Shown piece after piece: positions 62,825 to 64,000 of a DNA stretch of 64,000 nt. Under the pieces are notes generated by a model. It was given only the letters and a program-made list of their open reading frames with translations, made no database searches and had not been told where the DNA came from. Source of the stretch: Beaufortia kweichowensis (taxonomy: Eukaryota; Chordata; Actinopteri; Cypriniformes; Gastromyzontidae). The DNA lies in contig CM032811.1 in assembly GCA_019155185.1 (NCBI GenBank), forward strand, positions 13,908,075 to 13,972,074, in the 5' to 3' direction. Both the position numbers and the translations under genes were made by a program. How positions within the stretch are numbered: the stretch's first letter is position 1; each line of letters starts with the position of its first letter.

Positions 62825-63105
62825 ATGTCATCCGAGCAGCTCGCACGTAAACTACAGCGCAGACTGCTCGACACTAAACCCGGATCACCGGAGAGCCCCG
62901 TGCACGCACGAGCGGAAGAAGAGCCGGTAAGATCTGCCACCATGAACGGCGACGCCACCTCTGAACTGACGGAGAAACTCAACCGCAGGCTTGACATTCA
63001 TGACGGCACGGCAAAGCCTGAGCAAATGATGGTGTTTAACCCTTACACTGAGTTTAAAGAGTTCTCCCGTAAACAGATCAAAGATATGGAGAAAATGTTC
63101 AAGAG
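62825..63105 (+). CDS. efhd1: EF-hand domain protein D1 (swiprosin-2), first coding exon only
   Basis: EFHD1 is a mitochondrial-membrane-associated EF-hand calcium sensor. Only the first 93 codons plus two bases are inside the window; the exon ends AAGAG|GTGAGT and the two EF-hands lie beyond. The start MSSEQLARKLQRRL matches the EFHD1 N-terminus (MxSEELAxKLxRRL). A second amphipathic block, TSELTEKLNRRLDIHDGTA, is followed by the hallmark VFNPYTEFKEFSRKQIKDMEKMF just before EF-hand 1. An in-frame ATG at 62771 would add 18 Arg/Ser-rich residues; I prefer 62825 by homology. EFHD2 is the alternative, but NGEF and EFHD1 are neighbours in human 2q37. Confidence 0.88.
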
Positions 63106-63456
63106 GTGAGTTTATTAGTTTTATTTCGCCTATATAAATCCAGTCTTCTGTCTCTGCTGAATTTATTTATATGCTTAATTAAGGTTAGTATTTATAAGCT
63201 AAGAAGACTTTAAGACTTTGTGTTTGTTCTTGGAGTAGAAGTGTAATGCTTCTATAAAAAAAGTGTTTTTTGCAATATTACATTTTCACATTGATTTCTA
63301 TTGATCATAATTTTGTATTTTTCTTAATTATTTTAAGAAAACCATTTGCACCATTTTATTGTGCGCTCTAGTGACAATGCATGCATATGTGTTACCAATG
63401 CAGTGATAAATTATTATTAAAATACTCTTTTAATACGTAATTTAACAATTGTGCAA

Positions 63457-63461
<5 letters not shown>

Positions 63462-63530
<69 letters not shown>

Positions 63531-63562
63531 CTCACTCTCTGAGCTCTCTCTCTCTCTCTCTG
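63462..63562. repeat. (CT)n microsatellite in efhd1 intron 1
   Basis: About 60 bases of pure CT, then imperfect CTCT/GAGCTCTCT sequence to 63562. About 360 bases after the exon 1 donor. Confidence 0.95.
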
Positions 63563-64000
63563 AGCATCCCTGTACACAGTGCCAAAATAAAGTTTCACTC
63601 TGGGGTGATCTCTCTGAACAGTCATTGTCCTGATTTCCCTCTCATTATTTCAGTACAAGGGTCCACTCACAAACTCTTACGGCTCTAGAGAAACCCCCTC
63701 TATAATCAACAATGCCAGCTTTGTGAGTGTATATGAGTGTGTATACTGAGACATGGAGGGGTGCATGGTGAGAGAGAAACTCGTTATTGAATGGAGCTGC
63801 AAAATAAGTAGTTAAAAAGAACATTTTAATGCTTATGGTTAATGCTTTATTTATTGCATTTACTGCATATCTCTCATCTTGCAGATTTACGGCAAAAATA
63901 ATTATTGTGTGTACAGAACTACTAAACAATCCACCTCGAAGATACAGTTTTAACCAGTTAGGATGCTGGGTCTTTCATCTAAGTTACTGGTGATTTCTGT

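Overview
This 64 kb window is nuclear DNA of a ray-finned fish, most likely a cyprinid. The genes are intron-rich with GT-AG (and a few GC-AG) introns, lie in AT-rich non-coding sequence full of long (CT/GA)n and (CA/GT)n arrays, and are accompanied by foldback MITE-like repeats of the kind common in carp and zebrafish relatives. All coding calls come from splicing exons by eye and checking that the reading frame closes. Nothing was searched against a database, and coordinates may be off by one base in places.

Layout, left to right. 1-5.4 kb: no supportable gene, only a possible promoter and 5' exon near 4.0 kb for something running leftward. 5.9-7.65 kb (-): an intact five-exon green-sensitive RH2 cone opsin with TATA box and a MITE in intron 3. 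10.45-17.37 kb (-): complete 24-exon msh5, 807 codons, with two probable GC-AG introns. 18.3-20.1 kb (-): rps5, five coding exons plus a TOP-type 5' exon. 22.9-25.6 kb (+): cab39 (MO25-alpha), eight coding exons and a ~2.1 kb 3' UTR. 28.3-30.6 kb (+): itm2c, six exons. 33.8-34.7 kb (-): single-exon class A GPCR of the LPA/P2Y-like group. 37.3-40.7 kb (-): gpr55-like receptor whose first six residues lie in a separate exon. 41.03-41.20 kb: an almost perfect 178-bp palindrome. 43.9-58.6 kb (+): ngef (ephexin-1), 15 coding exons, 724 aa. 60.6-62.6 kb: five tRNA genes (Ile-AAT, Pro-TGG, Trp-CCA, Pro-AGG, Gly-TCC). 62.8 kb to the end (+): first coding exon of efhd1, the rest lying beyond the window.

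The genes do not form one pathway. cab39, itm2c, gpr55, ngef and efhd1 are neighbours in human 2q37, so the right two thirds is an old vertebrate synteny block. The left third joins it to the RH2 opsin, msh5 and rps5, which sit elsewhere in mammals (RH2 is lost in placentals).

No clearly new biological system was found. The most unusual items are: the RH2 N-terminus (start moved upstream, first glycosylation sequon lost); the 84-bp-arm palindrome; long complementary (GA)n and (CU)n tracts flanking ngef exon 5; the paired GC-AG introns in msh5; and two proline tRNA genes that differ at the wobble base of the anticodon.
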